This document shows, piece by piece, positions 35,928 through 45,765 of a stretch of DNA of 64,000 bases. Within the stretch, counting starts at the first letter, position 1, and each line of letters begins with the position of its first letter. The position numbers and the translations under genes were made by a program. The DNA is taken from NCBI GenBank assembly GCA_963811265.1, contig CAWEQS010000007.1:7487-71486 (forward strand), read 5' to 3'. A model generated the notes under the pieces. The model searched no databases. It was not told where the DNA came from and saw only the letters and a list, made by a program, of their open reading frames with translations. The stretch is from JAOUJD01 sp963811265. GTDB lineage: Bacteria > Pseudomonadota > Gammaproteobacteria > Burkholderiales > Burkholderiaceae_F.

Positions 35928-37868
35928 ATGGCAAAGATCATCGGCATTGACCTGGGAACGACCAACTCGTGCGTCGCCGTCATGGAAGGCGGCCAGATCA
36001 AGGTCATCGAGAACAGCGAGGGCGGCCGCACCACGCCGTCGATCGTCGCGTACCAGGAAGACGGCGAGATCCTCGTCGGCGCGTCGGCGAAGCGGCAGGC
36101 GGTGACGAACCCGAGGAACACGCTGTACGCCGTCAAGCGGCTGATCGGCCGGCGCTTCGAAGAGAAGGAAGTGCAGAAGGACATCAACCTGATGCCGTAC
36201 AAGATCGTCAAGGCGCCCAATGGCGACGCCTGGGTCGAAGTCCGCGGCAAGCAGATCGCGCCTCCGCAGGTCAGCGCGGAAGTCCTGCGCAAGATGAAGA
36301 AGACCGCCGAGGACTACCTCGGCGAGACGGTCACCGAGGCGGTGATCACGGTCCCCGCCTACTTCAACGACTCGCAGCGCCAGGCCACCAAGGACGCGGG
36401 CCGCGTCGCGGGCCTCGACGTCAAGCGGATCATCAACGAACCGACTGCGGCGGCGCTCGCGTTCGGCATGGACAAGACGCACACGGGCGACCGCAAGATC
36501 GCGGTCTATGACCTCGGCGGCGGCACCTTCGACATTTCGATCATCGAGATCGCGGACGTCGACGGCGAGAAGCAGTTCGAAGTGCTGTCGACCAACGGCG
36601 ACACGTTCCTGGGCGGCGAGGACTTCGACCAGCGCATCATCGACTACGTGATCGGCGAGTTCAAGAAGGAGCAGGGCGTCGACCTGTCGAAGGACGTGCT
36701 CGCGCTGCAGCGCCTGAAGGAAGCGGCCGAGAAGGCGAAGATCGAGCTGTCTTCGAGCACGCAGACCGACTTCAACCTGCCGTACATCACGGCCGACGCG
36801 TCGGGACCGAAGCACCTGAACATGAAGCTCACGCGCTCGAAGCTCGAGTCGCTGGTCGAGGACCTGATCGAGCGCACGATCGAGCCGTGCCGCATCGCCA
36901 TCAAGGATGCGGGCGTGAAGGCGAGCGACATCAACGACGTGATCCTGGTCGGCGGCATGACGCGCATGCCGAAGGTCCAGGAAAAGGTGAAGGAATTCTT
37001 CGGCCGCGAGCCGCGCAAGGACGTCAACCCGGACGAGGCGGTCGCAGTCGGCGCCGCGATCCAGGGCTCGGTCCTCACGGGCGAGCGCAAGGACGTGCTG
37101 CTGCTCGACGTCACTCCGCTGTCGCTCGGCATCGAGACGCTCGGCGGCGTGATGACCAAGATGATCCAGAAGAACACGACCATCCCGACCAAGTTCTCGC
37201 AGACCTTCTCGACGGCGGACGACAACCAGCCGGCCGTGACGATCAAGGCCTACCAGGGCGAGCGCGAGATGGCCAGCGGCAACAAGCTGCTCGGCGAGTT
37301 CAACCTCGAGGGGATTCCGCCGTCGCCGCGCGGCATGCCGCAGATCGAGGTCACGTTCGACATCGACGCCAACGGCATCCTGCACGTCAGCGCGAAGGAC
37401 AAGGCCACCGGCAAGGAAAACAAGATCACCATCAAGGCGAACTCGGGCCTCACCGAAGACGAGATCCAGCGCATGGTGAAGGACGCCGAAGCCAACAAGG
37501 CCGAGGACCACAAGCGCTTCGAGCTCGCGCAGGCGCGCAACGCCGCCGACGCCTCGGTGCACCAGATCCGCAAGGCGCTGGCCGAGCACGGCGACAAGGT
37601 CGAGGCCGGCGAGAAGGAGAAGATCGAGGCCGCGATCAAGGACGTCGAGGAAGCGCTGAAGGGCGAAGACAAGGAAGCGCTCGAGGCGAAGACGGCGGCG
37701 CTGATGACCGTGTCGCAGAAGCTCGGCGAGAAGATGTACGCGCAGGCGGGCGCGGGTGCCGAGCAGGGCGGCGCGCAGCCGGGTCCGGGCGCGGCGGCAG
37801 GCGGCGGCTCCGATGCCAAGAACGACGACGTGGTCGACGCCGACTACAAAGAAGTCAAACGCGGATAA
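35928..37868 (+). CDS. dnaK: Chaperone DnaK (Hsp70)
   Basis: This is a 646-residue Hsp70. The ATPase domain opens with IGIDLGTTNSCVAVMEGG and includes VYDLGGGTFDISI and ILVGGMTRMPKVQ; the linker DVLLLDVTPLSLGIET leads to the substrate domain and a flexible Gly-rich tail ending DDVVDADYKEVKRG. It binds exposed hydrophobic peptides with DnaJ and GrpE. GAGGGAACC precedes the ATG, and 82 bp separate it from grpE. Confidence 0.98.
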   Translation: MAKIIGIDLGTTNSCVAVMEGGQIKVIENSEGGRTTPSIVAYQEDGEILVGASAKRQAVTNPRNTLYAVKRLIGRRFEEKEVQKDINLMPYKIVKAPNGDAWVEVRGKQIAPPQVSAEVLRKMKKTAEDYLGETVTEAVITVPAYFNDSQRQATKDAGRVAGLDVKRIINEPTAAALAFGMDKTHTGDRKIAVYDLGGGTFDISIIEIADVDGEKQFEVLSTNGDTFLGGEDFDQRIIDYVIGEFKKEQGVDLSKDVLALQRLKEAAEKAKIELSSSTQTDFNLPYITADASGPKHLNMKLTRSKLESLVEDLIERTIEPCRIAIKDAGVKASDINDVILVGGMTRMPKVQEKVKEFFGREPRKDVNPDEAVAVGAAIQGSVLTGERKDVLLLDVTPLSLGIETLGGVMTKMIQKNTTIPTKFSQTFSTADDNQPAVTIKAYQGEREMASGNKLLGEFNLEGIPPSPRGMPQIEVTFDIDANGILHVSAKDKATGKENKITIKANSGLTEDEIQRMVKDAEANKAEDHKRFELAQARNAADASVHQIRKALAEHGDKVEAGEKEKIEAAIKDVEEALKGEDKEALEAKTAALMTVSQKLGEKMYAQAGAGAEQGGAQPGPGAAAGGGSDAKNDDVVDADYKEVKRG

Positions 37869-37898
37869 TCTCGCGCAATTGACAGCGCGCGTTTGACA

Positions 37899-37941
37899 CG
37901 CCGAGACCGGAACGACGCAGCGAGCGTCGCCCGCCTCGGCG
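37899..37941 (+). promoter_or_regulatory. Stacked hairpin between dnaK and dnaJ
   Basis: An outer 7-bp stem (CGCCGAG 37899-37905 / CTCGGCG 37935-37941) encloses an inner 5-bp stem (GACGC/GCGTC) and is followed by TTTCC. It probably acts as a partial terminator or RNA-processing site that lowers dnaJ relative to dnaK. The role is inferred from position. Confidence 0.45.
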
Positions 37942-37968
37942 TTTCCGCGTCAGGGGGACGGAAGGAAC

Positions 37969-39105
37969 ATGGCGAAACGGGATTACTACGAAGTGCTCGG
38001 CGTCGCGAAGAACGCCTCCGAGGACGACATCAAGAAGGCGTACCGCAAGCTCGCCATGAAGCACCACCCTGACCGCAACCAGGGTGACAAGTCGAAGGAC
38101 TCCGAAGACAAGTTCAAGGAAGCCAAGGAGGCCTACGAAGTCCTGTCGGACGCGAGCAAGCGCGCCGCGTACGACCGCTTCGGTCACGCGGGCGTCGATC
38201 CGAACAGCATGGGTCGCGGCGGCGCCGGGCCGGAGGGCTTCGGCGGCTTCGCGGACGCCTTCGGCGACATCTTCGGCGACATCTTCGGCGCGACTCGCGG
38301 CGGACGCGGCGGCGTGTATCGCGGCGCCGACCTCCGCTACAGCATGGAGATCACGCTCGAGCAGGCGGCGAACGGCTTCGCCACCGAAATCCGCGTGCCG
38401 AGCTGGGACACGTGCGATGCCTGCAGCGGTACCGGCGCCAAGCCCGGCACGAGCGCGAGCCGCTGCGGCACCTGCGCGGGCTCCGGCAACGTGCGCATGT
38501 CGCAGGGCTTCTTCTCGATCCAGCAGACCTGCCCGACGTGCCACGGCTCGGGGCAGGTGATCGCGGATCCGTGCGACGCCTGCCGCGGGGCGGGGCGCGT
38601 GAAGAAGAACAAGGTGCTCGAGGTGAACATCCCCGCCGGCATCGACGAAGGCCAGCGCATCCGCCTGTCGGGCAAGGGCGAACCGGGAATGAACGGCGGC
38701 CCGCCGGGCGACCTCTACGTCGAGATCCACCTGACCCAGCACGACGTCTTCCAGCGCGAGGGCGACGACCTGCACTGCGAAGTGCCGATCGGATTCTCGA
38801 CCGCCGCCCTCGGCGGCGAGATCGAGGTGCCGACGCTCAACGGCAAGGCGAGCATCGCGGTACCCGAAGGCACGCAGGCGGGCAAGACGTTCCGCCTGCG
38901 CGGCAAGGGCATCAAGGGCGTGCGCGCGTCCTATCCGGGCGACCTGTACTGCCACATCGTCGTCGAGACGCCCGTCCGCCTGAACGAGAAGCAGAAGAAG
39001 CTGCTGCGCGAGTTCGAGGCCAGCGTCAAGGAAGGCGGCAACAAGCACTCGCCGCAGACCAAGGGCTTCATGGACAAGATGAAGGGGTTTTTCACCGCCG
39101 AGTAA
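37969..39105 (+). CDS. dnaJ: Chaperone DnaJ (Hsp40)
   Basis: This is a 378-residue type I J-protein. The J domain carries the HPD motif (KHHPDRNQGD), followed by a Gly/Phe-rich segment (GFGGFADAFGDIFGDIFG) and four zinc-finger repeats: CDACSGTG, CGTCAGSG, CPTCHGSG and CDACRGAG. The C-terminal substrate-binding domains are complete. GGACGGAAGGA precedes the ATG. It is the last gene of the operon and converges with the TauE gene. Confidence 0.98.
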   Translation: MAKRDYYEVLGVAKNASEDDIKKAYRKLAMKHHPDRNQGDKSKDSEDKFKEAKEAYEVLSDASKRAAYDRFGHAGVDPNSMGRGGAGPEGFGGFADAFGDIFGDIFGATRGGRGGVYRGADLRYSMEITLEQAANGFATEIRVPSWDTCDACSGTGAKPGTSASRCGTCAGSGNVRMSQGFFSIQQTCPTCHGSGQVIADPCDACRGAGRVKKNKVLEVNIPAGIDEGQRIRLSGKGEPGMNGGPPGDLYVEIHLTQHDVFQREGDDLHCEVPIGFSTAALGGEIEVPTLNGKASIAVPEGTQAGKTFRLRGKGIKGVRASYPGDLYCHIVVETPVRLNEKQKKLLREFEASVKEGGNKHSPQTKGFMDKMKGFFTAE

Positions 39106-39132
39106 TTCAGTCCTCGTGTACGCGACGGCTGG

Positions 39133-39883
39133 TCAGACCACCATCTTGGCGCCGGCGATGAGAAGCACGGCCGCCAGCGCGCGGCGCATCGCGCGGTTGT
39201 CGAGGCGGCGCGCGCCGAAACTGGCTCCGATCAGGCCGCCGGCGATCACGGCCAGCACCCAGTAGGGCAGCGCGTCCGGCAAGGGCGGGTGACGGGTGAG
39301 CAGGCCGGCCAGGCCGGCGATCGAGTTGATCAGGATGAACGCGGCGGACGGTGCGGCGCTGTCGCGCACGGTCGACCATCCCGCGAGCACGAGCAGCGGG
39401 CTGAGGAAGATCCCGCCGCCGACGCCGGTGAGACCGGACAGCAGGCCGATGCCCGCGCCGAGCACGAGCGCGAGCGGAACGGGTGGCGGACCGGTGACCT
39501 CGCGCGCCTGGACCTTCGATGTCATCGTCTCGGTGAAGAGCCGCACGGCCGAGTAGAGCAGCACGGCGCCGACGAGCGCGCCGAACCACGCCACCGGCAG
39601 GTGGATGCGGCCTCCAAGGAACGCCATCGGGACCGACGTGGCCGCGAACGGCAGGAACAGGCGCCAGCGGAACCCATTGGCGCGCGTGAACTTGTGCGAG
39701 CGAGATCGACGCGACGGCGATGTTCATCACCAGCGCCGTCGGCCGCATGATCGCCGGCGCGACGCCGACGAGGCCCATCGAAGCCAGGTAACCGGACGCC
39801 CCGCCGTGTCCTACCGACGAGTAGAGGATCGCCGCCGCGAAGAACAGCCCCGCGAGGAGCAGCGCTTCTTCGGTCGTGACCAT
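39133..39883 (-). pseudogene. TauE/SafE family sulfite exporter-like permease, frameshifted
   Basis: This is an eight-helix permease of the TauE/SafE family (249 residues when repaired). The first frame gives MVTTEEALLLAGLFFAAAILYSSVGHGGASGYLA through MNIAVASISLA; the second resumes as FTRANGFRWRLFLPF and continues MAFLGGRIHLPVAWFGALVG to the end, including the second family motif GIGLLSGLTGVGGGIFLSPLLVL. Length is 3n+1, and one extra base lies near 39690-39700. Family members move sulfite, sulfonates or other anions; the substrate is unknown. Confidence 0.85.
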
Positions 39884-39893
39884 GCGCGCTGCG

Positions 39894-40378
39894 CTAGACG
39901 CCGTACCCCAGCGGGCGCCACGCGCCGTCTTCGTAGACGAGCGTGACCAGTTCCTGCGCGTCGTTCTTCTTCTCGAAATTGGTCGCGAAGCGCACCGTCA
40001 CGTAGTCGCCTTCGGGCATGCCGGGCAGCGACGGCTTGAACGAAGACACTTCGACGCTCCTCGACTTCACGGCGCCCAGCGCGCCGCGCGTCTTCGGCAG
40101 GCTCTCGACCCACTGTTCGCGCTTGACGTTGTCGCGGAACGCCTTCGCGGTCTGGTCCCACGCCTTGCCGTAGTCGCCGGCATCGAGGATGGCGAGCCAC
40201 TTCTCCGCCGCAGCCCGGGCGGCGAGTTCCTTCAACGCCTGGGCCTCCGATCTTCTGCGCCTCGGCGGCAGGCGGAGGCCAGCGGCGTCGTGCCGGGCCC
40301 GGGCGGCTTCAACTGGGCCTCGGTCGCGCCGAGCATGCAGAGCAGGCCCGCGAAGGCCAGCGCCTGGATCTGTTTCAT
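39894..40378 (-). pseudogene. DUF4019-type periplasmic protein, frameshifted near the N terminus
   Basis: The C-terminal domain (AEKWLAILDAGDYGKAWDQTAKAFRDNVKREQWVESLPKTRGALG to VYEDGAWRPLGYGV) is of the DUF4019 type, a small NTF2-like periplasmic domain of unknown role. A matching signal peptide starts at ATG 40378 in another frame (MKQIQALAFAGLLCMLGATEAQ). Joining them needs one lost base, or two extra, at about 40240-40270. The length, 3n+2, agrees. It starts 9 bp downstream of the scpA stop. Confidence 0.7.
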
Positions 40379-40387
40379 GAGAGCTCC

Positions 40388-41278
40388 TCAGGCCGGCGTG
40401 TAGGCCAGCCGAACGTAGATCGGCGCGTACGGCGCCGCCTGGGTGATGTCGATCAGGGATTCGCGCGCCAGTTCCAGCAGCGCGAGGAAGTGCACCACCG
40501 CCACGGCCGTGCCGCGCGCGTGGTCGAAGAGATCGGAGAACTCGACGAACTTGCTGCCCTGCAGTCGCTTCAGGATGATGCTCATGTGCTCGCGCACCGA
40601 GAGTTCCTCGCGCGAGATGTGGTGATGCGCGTGCAGCTTCGCGCGCTTCAGCACTTCGATCCACGCTTCGTGCAGGTCGACCACGTCGACGTCCGGGAAG
40701 CGCTTCTCGATCGACTGCTCGATGACGACGATGGCTCGCACGAAGTCCCGGCCCGCGCGCGGCAGTTCGTCGATGCGCACGGCGGCGAGCTTCATCTGCT
40801 CGTATTCGAGCAGGCGCCGCACGAGCTCGGCGCGCGGGTCCTCGACCTCCTCGCCGGTGTCGGCCTTGCGCACCGGCAGCAGCATGCGCGACTTGATCTC
40901 GATGAGCAGCGCCGCCATCAGCAGGTACTCGCCGGCGAGCTCCAGGTTCTTGGCGCGGATCTGGTCGATGTACGCGAGGTACTGGACCGTCAGCGGCGCC
41001 ATCGGGATGTCGAGGACGTTGAAGTGCTGCTTGCGGATCAGGTAGAGCAGGAGGTCGAGCGGCCCCTCGAACGCCTCGAGGAACACCTCGAGCGCGTCGG
41101 GCGGGATGTAGAGGTCCTCCGGCAGCTTGAACAGCGGCTCGCCGTACAGCCTGGCGAGGGCCACGCCGTCGATGATGTCCGGCGTGCTGTCGGCCACGGG
41201 CGCCTCCAGCGCGGCGGCCGCGTCCGGGTCGAGGACGGGCTCGGTGCCCGGCAGCGGTGCAATCCCGGCCGGTCCCAC
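40388..41278 (-). CDS. scpA: Segregation and condensation protein A (ScpA)
   Basis: ScpA is the kleisin that bridges SMC with ScpB in chromosome condensation. The 296-residue protein has the N-terminal kleisin motif EVFLEAFEGPLDLLLYLIRKQHFNVLDIPMAPLTVQYL and the C-terminal winged helix (VVHFLALLELARESLIDI). I start at GTG 41278, which overlaps the DUF3460 stop (TAGTG); the longer frame reads through that gene. The N-terminal 50 residues are a low-complexity extension common in betaproteobacteria. No scpB is present in the window. Confidence 0.92.
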   Translation of the reverse strand: MGPAGIAPLPGTEPVLDPDAAAALEAPVADSTPDIIDGVALARLYGEPLFKLPEDLYIPPDALEVFLEAFEGPLDLLLYLIRKQHFNVLDIPMAPLTVQYLAYIDQIRAKNLELAGEYLLMAALLIEIKSRMLLPVRKADTGEEVEDPRAELVRRLLEYEQMKLAAVRIDELPRAGRDFVRAIVVIEQSIEKRFPDVDVVDLHEAWIEVLKRAKLHAHHHISREELSVREHMSIILKRLQGSKFVEFSDLFDHARGTAVAVVHFLALLELARESLIDITQAAPYAPIYVRLAYTPA

Positions 41279-41472
41279 TACTTCGCCTTGGGCTGGTAGA
41301 CGTACGCGGGCTGGGGCAGCGTCGACTCGTCGAAGCGCCGGTACAGGTCGCGGTCCACGTCCTTGTCCCACCAGATCGCGCGGCCTTCGCGCTGTCCGCG
41401 GTCGACGGCGGGATTCTCTTCCTTGAATTGGCGCAGGAACTTCGTGATCTCGGATTCGTAGGCGGCGGCCAT
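41278..41472 (-). CDS. DUF3460 family protein
   Basis: This is a 64-residue protein with the DUF3460 pattern (YESEITKFLRQFKEENPAVDRGQREGRAIWWDKDVDRDLYRRFDE). Members are typical of betaproteobacteria, often sit directly before scpA, and have no established function. The stop and the scpA GTG share one base, so the two are coupled. Confidence 0.9.
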   Translation of the reverse strand: MAAAYESEITKFLRQFKEENPAVDRGQREGRAIWWDKDVDRDLYRRFDESTLPQPAYVYQPKAK

Positions 41473-41581
41473 CGGATGCGGTGCCTCGGTGAGCTTGGTC
41501 GCGATTTTACGTGACGGCCGGGGCGAGTCCGGCGATGGGATGGTTCGGAGGGGTGGTCGGGCGCCTGACCGCGCCCGCTCC

Positions 41582-42091
41582 TCACGGCTTGCGACGCGCC
41601 ACCGCGCTCAGGATGCCGCGAAGGATCTCCAGCGGCGGCGGAGGACAGCCCGGCACGGCGACGTCGACCGGAATGACGCTGGCGACCCGTCCGCGGCTCG
41701 CGTAGCTCTCTCCGAAGATGCCGCCGGTGCAGGCGCAGTCGCCGGTGGCCACCACGAGCTTGGGATCCGGCGTGGCGTCGTAGGCGCGCTTCACCGCGAT
41801 CTCCATGTTGCGCGACACCGGACCGGTGACCAGCAGCAGGTCGGCGTGGCGCGGACTGGCGACGAACTTGATGCCGCGTCCCTCGATGTTGTAGTAGGGA
41901 TTGTTCAGCGCGTGGATCTCGAGCTCGCAGCCGTTGCACGACCCGGCGTCGACGTGGCGGATCGCCAGGGCGCGGCCGAGCAGTTCCAGGATGTCGGAGT
42001 GAATGCGATCGGAATCGACCGCCATGTCGGCGGCGGGGGCCGGCTCGGTGCGCACGCCGGTCTTCAGCACCTGTCGCAGCAAGAGCAGCAT
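41582..42091 (-). CDS. Ehr/hydrogenase-4-like small subunit (HyfI/NuoB-like Fe-S protein)
   Basis: This is a 169-residue small subunit homologous to HyfI, HycG and NuoB. The cysteines for the proximal [4Fe-4S] cluster are kept: Cys52 and Cys55 (SCNGCELE), Cys119 (GDCACTGG, with an extra Cys121) and Cys149 (VPGCPPPP). In complex I this is cluster N2, next to the quinone site. The start overlaps the stop of the large-subunit gene by one base. It is the last gene of the operon. That the cluster ligands survive while the NiFe ligands next door are gone suggests a working redox relay rather than decay. Confidence 0.9.
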   Translation of the reverse strand: MLLLLRQVLKTGVRTEPAPAADMAVDSDRIHSDILELLGRALAIRHVDAGSCNGCELEIHALNNPYYNIEGRGIKFVASPRHADLLLVTGPVSRNMEIAVKRAYDATPDPKLVVATGDCACTGGIFGESYASRGRVASVIPVDVAVPGCPPPPLEILRGILSAVARRKP

Positions 42092-43636
42092 CAGAGGTCC
42101 TGCCCCGAGTAACTGAGGTTGAACGACTTGTTGATCAGCGGGAAGTCGGGAACGATGTTGCCGATCACCGCATGCTCGAGGACAGGCCAGTTCTGCCACG
42201 ACGGGTCGTGGCAGTGGCACCGCAGCAGGCGGCCCTCGGCGTCGACTTCGACCGCGACCAGGACGTCGCCGCGCCAGCCTTCGACCCAGCCGATGCCGAA
42301 CCCCGGTTCGGGATGAACCGGCAGGTCGGCGCGCACCGGGCCGTCCGGCATGTCGTCGACGAGCACCTGGATGAGGCGCAGCGACTCGAAGATCTCGTCG
42401 AAGCGCACCGCCACGCGCGCGGCGACGTCGCCGCGGAGCTCCGTCGCGGCCTTGACGACGATCTGGTCGTACGGCGGGCACGGGAAGTCGGCGCGCAGGT
42501 CGCGCTGCCATCCGCTGGCCCGCGCCGCCAATCCGGTGAGGCCGAGTTGCGCCGCAAGCTCCAGCGTGACGATGCCTGTGGTCAGGAACCGGTCCTGCAG
42601 CCCGGCGTGCTCGTCGTAGATCGACCGCAGGCGGCTCACCTCGGAGCGGAACTCCGCGCACTGCGCGCGCACGTCCGCCAGCCCCGATGGCGAGGGATCG
42701 ACCGCAACCCCGCCCGGCACGATCCGGTCCATCAGCAGGCGGTGGCCGAAGACCGCCGCGCTGGTGCGCTGCCACTGCTCACGCAGTCGGGAGAACTGCG
42801 CGAGCCCGAAGGCCAGCCCGCCATCGTTGCCGAGCGCGCCGAGGTCGCCGAGGTGGTTGGCCACGCGCTCGCGCTCGAGCAGCAGCGCGCGCAGCCAGGA
42901 CGCGCGCGCCGGAATCGCGCCGCCCGTCGCGGCTTCCGCGGCCATCGCGTAGGCCCACGCGTACGCCACCGTCGAATCGCCCGACACGCGGCCGGCCAGC
43001 CGATGCCCCTCGACGAGCGGCATGCCGACGAAGCGTCGCTCGATGCCCTTGTGCACGTAGCCGAGCCGTCTGCTCGAGTCGCAGCACCTTCTCGCCGACG
43101 ATCGAGAAGCGGAAGTGGCCGGGCTCGATGATGCCGGCGTGGATCGGACCTACCGGAATCTCGTGCACGCCGTCGCCTTCCACGCTGACGAAGGCGTAGC
43201 GCTCCTGTTCGTTCTCGAACGCACGTTGCGGGTCGGCATCGTGCCGCAGCGGGAAGAAGCCGGCCGGCCACGCGCCGTGGCGCAGCCACGGCCGCTGGTC
43301 CTCGGCACCGGCCGCCTCGAGCCCGAGCAGGTCGAACACCGCGCGCTGCATGCGCGTCGCCGATGGAAAGCGGGCGGCGAGGTCCGGGTACTCCGGCCGG
43401 TCGGCGCTCACCGGAAGGCGCGCGCAGGCAAGGCCATCCTCCGCGGCGTAGGCGGCGTACACCACGAAGCCGTCACCGGCGGGGCGACGGTCCGAGCCCC
43501 ACAGCGCCACGAGGCGGCCGCCCGCGTGCATCGCTTCGGCGAGCGACGACCACTGGGCTTCCGTGACGGTCGCGACGGCGGCCGGAACCGCGCCCGGCAG
43601 GCGCCGGAAATCGAGTTCGGAGGCGTCGATGCGCAT
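42091..43636 (-). pseudogene. Ehr large subunit (HyfG/HycE-like) without NiFe ligands, frameshifted
   Basis: This is a fused NuoC-like (first ~130 residues) and NuoD/hydrogenase large-subunit-like protein, 514 residues when repaired. One extra base near 43069 breaks the frame between FSIVGEKVLRLEQ and the expected RLGYVHKGIERRF; length is 3n+1. The N-terminal ligand motif of NiFe hydrogenases (RVCGICGFAH in HycE) reads RVSGDSTVAY, and the C-terminal DPCxxC motif reads FNLSYSGQD, so all four metal cysteines are replaced (S, S, S, G). It therefore cannot hold the NiFe centre and fits energy-converting hydrogenase-related (Ehr) complexes. The frameshift itself may be a sequencing error. Confidence 0.87.
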
Positions 43637-43639
43637 GGG

Positions 43640-45097
43640 TCAGCCTCCCGCGACCAGCCGCGCGGCCTGCTGGTACCACGCTTCGAGATACGGCGGGATG
43701 TACAGGCCGAGCATGAGGGCGAGGCCGAGGTGCACGAACACCGGGACCAGCGCCGGCGGATGCGCGAGCCGCTTCACGGTGGTCTCGCCGAAGACCATCG
43801 GCTGCACCTTGCCGAGCACGGCGGCGAATGCCACGCCGAGCGAGACCAGCAGCAGCGGGGTGGTCCACGGGAACTCGCGCATCGCGGTCGTGAGGATCAG
43901 GAATTCGCTGGCGAACACGCCGAACGGCGGCATGCCGAGGATCGCCAGCGATCCGATCATCAGGCCCCAGCCCACGGCCGGCGAGACCTTCACCAGCCCG
44001 CGGATGTTCTCCATCACCTGCGTGCCGGCCTTCTGCGCCGCGTGCCCGACCGCGAAGAAGATCGCCGACTTCACCAGCGAGTGCACCGTCATGTGCAGCA
44101 GCCCGGCGAAGCTCGCGATCGGGCCGCCCATGCCGAACGCGAACGTGATCAGCCCCATGTGCTCGATCGACGAGTACGCGAACATGCGCTTGATGTCGCG
44201 CTGGCGCGAGAGGAAGAACGCCGCCAGCACGACCGACAGCAGCCCGAAGCCCATCATCAGGTCGCCGGCGAAGCGCGTCTGCAGCGCGCCGTCGGCGAGC
44301 ACCTTGCAGCGGAGCACCGCGTACAGCGCCACGTTCAGCAGCAGGCCCGACAGCACCGCCGAGATCGGCGTCGGGCCCTCGGCGTGGGCGTCGGGCAGCC
44401 AGTTGTGCAGCGGCGCCAGCCCGACCTTGGTGCCGTAGCCGACCAGCAGGAAGACGAACGACAGCGCGATCACGGTCGGTTCGAGTTCGCCCTTCACCTC
44501 GACCAGGTGGGTCCAGAGCAGTCCCGCGCCCTCGACCTGGACAACGCGTTCGGCGGCGAGGAACAGCAGGATCGTGCCGAACAGCGCCTGCGCGATGCCG
44601 ACGCCGCACAGGATGAAGTACTTCCACGCCGCTTCGAGGCTCGCGGGCGTCCGGTACACCGCGACCAGCAGCACCGTGGCCAGCGTCGCGGCCTCCATCG
44701 CCACCCACAGCAGGCCCATGTTGTTCGTGAGCAGCGCCAGCAGCATCGTGAACGAGAACAGCTGGTACATGCTGTGGAAGAGCCGCATCCGCGGCGGCGT
44801 CATCTTCCCGTGGTCGCGCTCGATCCGCATGTACGGGCCGGAGAAGAGCGCCGTCGTGAACGCCACGAACGCGGTGAGGGCGACGAGGAAGACGTTCAGC
44901 GAGTCGACGAAGAACTGCTCCTGCAGCACCAGCAGCGGCCCGTCGGCGATGACGAGCGCGGTCAGGAACGCCGAGGCGACCAGCGTCGCGAGGCTGAACG
45001 CCACGTTGATCTCGGGCGCGCGCTCGCGGTGCCCGACGAGCCCGAGCACGCCGGCGCCGACGAGCGGGATTCCGAGGACGGCGAGCAGCGCTTCCAT
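43640..45097 (-). CDS. Ehr membrane subunit, HyfF-like (NuoN/M-type antiporter-like)
   Basis: This is a 485-residue membrane protein with about fourteen helices in the Mrp/NuoL-M-N proton-pumping family. The ion-channel motifs are kept: Glu in WVAMEAATLATV, Lys in GYGTKVGLAPLHNWLPDAHAEGPTPISAVLSG, and SSIEHMGLITFAFG. It should conduct protons or sodium in step with electron flow through the peripheral arm. The start is ATG 45097, 2 bp after the HyfE-like stop, and 3 bp separate its stop from the large subunit start. Confidence 0.9.
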   Translation of the reverse strand: MEALLAVLGIPLVGAGVLGLVGHRERAPEINVAFSLATLVASAFLTALVIADGPLLVLQEQFFVDSLNVFLVALTAFVAFTTALFSGPYMRIERDHGKMTPPRMRLFHSMYQLFSFTMLLALLTNNMGLLWVAMEAATLATVLLVAVYRTPASLEAAWKYFILCGVGIAQALFGTILLFLAAERVVQVEGAGLLWTHLVEVKGELEPTVIALSFVFLLVGYGTKVGLAPLHNWLPDAHAEGPTPISAVLSGLLLNVALYAVLRCKVLADGALQTRFAGDLMMGFGLLSVVLAAFFLSRQRDIKRMFAYSSIEHMGLITFAFGMGGPIASFAGLLHMTVHSLVKSAIFFAVGHAAQKAGTQVMENIRGLVKVSPAVGWGLMIGSLAILGMPPFGVFASEFLILTTAMREFPWTTPLLLVSLGVAFAAVLGKVQPMVFGETTVKRLAHPPALVPVFVHLGLALMLGLYIPPYLEAWYQQAARLVAGG

Positions 45098-45099
45098 CC

Positions 45100-45759
45100 T
45101 CACTCTTCCTTCAGCCGCTCGAGCTTGCGGATGTCGAGGCTGTCGAACTGCTCGCGGATCTGGAACATGAAGACGCCCAGGATGACCATGCCGATCAGCA
45201 CGTCGAGCGCGATGCCGAGCTCGACGACCATCGGCATGCCGTAGGTGGCGCTGGTGGCGGCAAAGAACAGCGCGTTCTCCATCGCCAGGAAGCCGATCAC
45301 CTGCGCGATCGCCTTGGTGCGCGTGATCATCATCAGGAACGACAGCAGCACGCAGGCGAGCGCGATGCCGAGCGTGCCGCGGGCCACCGACGCCGACAGG
45401 CTGGAGATCGGCGCGGCGAGGTTGAACGCGAAGATCACCAGCACGATCCCGAGCAGCATCGTGATCGGGATGTTCAGCAGCGACTCGACGTCCCACCGCA
45501 CGTTGAGGCGCTTCAGCAGGCGGTGCAGCAGCCACGGGATCACCAGCACCTTCAGCACGAAGGTGAGGCCGGCCGAGTAGTACAGGTGCGGCTGCTGGGT
45601 GAAGTAAGCCATCATCGAGGTCGACGCGACGAGCGTGATCCCCTGCAGCGTGAACAGGTGGATCAGCGACAGCACCCGGCGCTGCGCGAGCAGCGCGAAC
45701 GACAGCAGCAGCAGGACCGCGGCGAACAGGTTGATCAGCTGGGAGACCAGGGCCGGCAT
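45100..45759 (-). CDS. Ehr membrane subunit, HyfE-like (NuoK-related)
   Basis: This is a 219-residue membrane protein with about seven helices. The C-terminal half (IGFLAMENALFFAATSATYGMPMVVELGIALDVLIGMVILG) resembles NuoK/MrpC, with glutamates in helices 2 and 3 of that unit. It fits HyfE in length and order. In the operon it lies between the HyfC-like and HyfF-like genes, separated by 6 and 2 bp. Confidence 0.9.
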   Translation of the reverse strand: MPALVSQLINLFAAVLLLLSFALLAQRRVLSLIHLFTLQGITLVASTSMMAYFTQQPHLYYSAGLTFVLKVLVIPWLLHRLLKRLNVRWDVESLLNIPITMLLGIVLVIFAFNLAAPISSLSASVARGTLGIALACVLLSFLMMITRTKAIAQVIGFLAMENALFFAATSATYGMPMVVELGIALDVLIGMVILGVFMFQIREQFDSLDIRKLERLKEE

Positions 45760-45765
45760 GTCCGC

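Noticed and set aside
37879..37900. TTGACA elements between dnaK and dnaJ as a dnaJ promoter
   Set aside because: No -10-like hexamer lies 16-18 bp downstream of either copy.
32065..39105. CIRCE operator near hrcA, grpE, dnaK or dnaJ
   Set aside because: No TTAGCACTC-N9-GAGTGCTAA-like inverted repeat was found in the intergenic regions.
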